Of a stretch of DNA of 5,992 nt, positions 5,822 through 5,992 are shown in pieces (the first letter of the stretch is position 1; each line of letters starts with the position of its first letter). Source of the DNA: Rubrobacteraceae bacterium. Lineage in GTDB: Bacteria; Actinomycetota; Rubrobacteria; Rubrobacterales; Rubrobacteraceae. Below the pieces are notes generated by a model, which searched no databases, was not told where the DNA came from, and saw only the letters and a program-made list of their open reading frames with translations. Location of the stretch: positions 1 through 5,992 of the forward strand of contig JARDZQ010000127.1 in NCBI GenBank assembly GCA_029240775.1. The letters are read 5' to 3'. The translations under genes and the position numbers were made by a program.

Positions 5822-5992
5822 ATGGCCGACGTCTTCGTCCTCGGCTCCATAAACCAGGACTTCGTCCTGAAGGTCGAGCGGCGCCCGAACCCTGGCGAGA
5901 CCGTCACGAACGCCGAGCTCTCCACCCACAACGGCGGCAAGGGCGCGAACCAGGCCGCCGCAGCCGCCCTGCTCGGCGCCTCCATAACCATC
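5822..5992 (+). CDS. rbsK: Ribokinase RbsK, N-terminal 57 residues (partial, runs off right edge)
   Basis: The frame from the ATG at 5822 is open to the window end. The protein begins MADVFVLGSINQDFVLKVER and continues with PGETVT (24-29) and NGGKGANQAAAAALLGA (37-53). These are the start and first signature of PfkB-family ribokinases: E. coli RbsK has VLGSINAD, PGETVT and GGKGANQA. Asn11, Asp13, Gly39, Lys40 and Asn43 match ribose-contacting positions. The enzyme phosphorylates imported ribose to ribose 5-phosphate with ATP, trapping it for the pentose phosphate pathway. The catalytic Asp and ATP site lie beyond the window, so intactness cannot be judged. The ATG lies 5 bases after the rbsB stop with only AGGG overlapping that stop, so translation probably depends on coupling with rbsB. 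Asn37 before GGKGAN replaces the residue usual there (Phe in E. coli). Confidence 0.92.
   Translation, partial: MADVFVLGSINQDFVLKVERRPNPGETVTNAELSTHNGGKGANQAAAAALLGASITI

Noticed and set aside
4982..5929. Long open frame (315 codons) on the minus strand opposite rbsB and the rbsK start
   Set aside because: It is antisense to a gene with full family conservation and reads through the rbsB-rbsK boundary. Low-complexity Ser/Ala/Pro composition indicates a shadow frame.
1..5992. A novel defence system, mobile element, CRISPR array or structural RNA gene
   Set aside because: Nearly all of the sequence is accounted for by recognisable metabolic and transport genes with uniform composition. I saw no transposase, integrase, spaced repeats, tRNA-like fold or other accessory-island sign.

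Overview
This 5,992-base window comes from a GC-rich chromosome. It holds two gene blocks transcribed away from each other from a shared intergenic region at about 2280-2406. The GC-rich codon use, with frequent ATA (Ile) and AGG (Arg) codons, a luciferase-like oxidoreductase of the F420-dependent type, and an RraA-like protein closer to the mycobacterial than the E. coli form all suggest an actinobacterium. A deep-branching, Rubrobacter-like lineage is my best guess, but I cannot verify it.

Leftward block (2279 down to 1, minus strand): a zinc-independent NADPH:quinone oxidoreductase (qor-like), then a luciferase-like, probably F420-dependent oxidoreductase, then the N-terminal 97 residues of an RraA/MenG-like protein that runs off the left edge. 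The genes are packed with no spacing: the second ATG follows the qor stop codon directly, and the third gene overlaps the second in an ATGA. They are very likely co-transcribed and translationally coupled. The shared task of these three proteins is unknown to me.

Rightward block (2407 to 5992, plus strand): a ribose uptake operon in the order rbsA-rbsC-rbsB-rbsK. It encodes the double ATPase, the membrane permease, the lipid-anchored ribose-binding protein and the first 57 residues of ribokinase. The binding protein keeps the full set of ribose-contacting residues known from E. coli RbsB, so the substrate call is unusually firm. Together the proteins capture ribose outside the membrane, import it with ATP and phosphorylate it to ribose 5-phosphate. 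No rbsD lies upstream of rbsA, and no rbsR is visible.

Intergenic region: the same 10-mer, TACAATGGGT, occurs once on each strand in divergent orientation, forming a perfect 10-bp inverted repeat with a 40-bp spacer. Each copy contains a -10-like TACAAT at a sensible distance from its gene. The rightward copy overlaps a half-site of the LacI-family operator type. These features decide between alternative starts for qor and rbsA.

I found no mobile element, CRISPR array, structural RNA gene or clear terminator. The window is mostly ordinary metabolism and transport. The most interesting parts are the symmetric control region and the uncharacterised redox/RraA gene trio.
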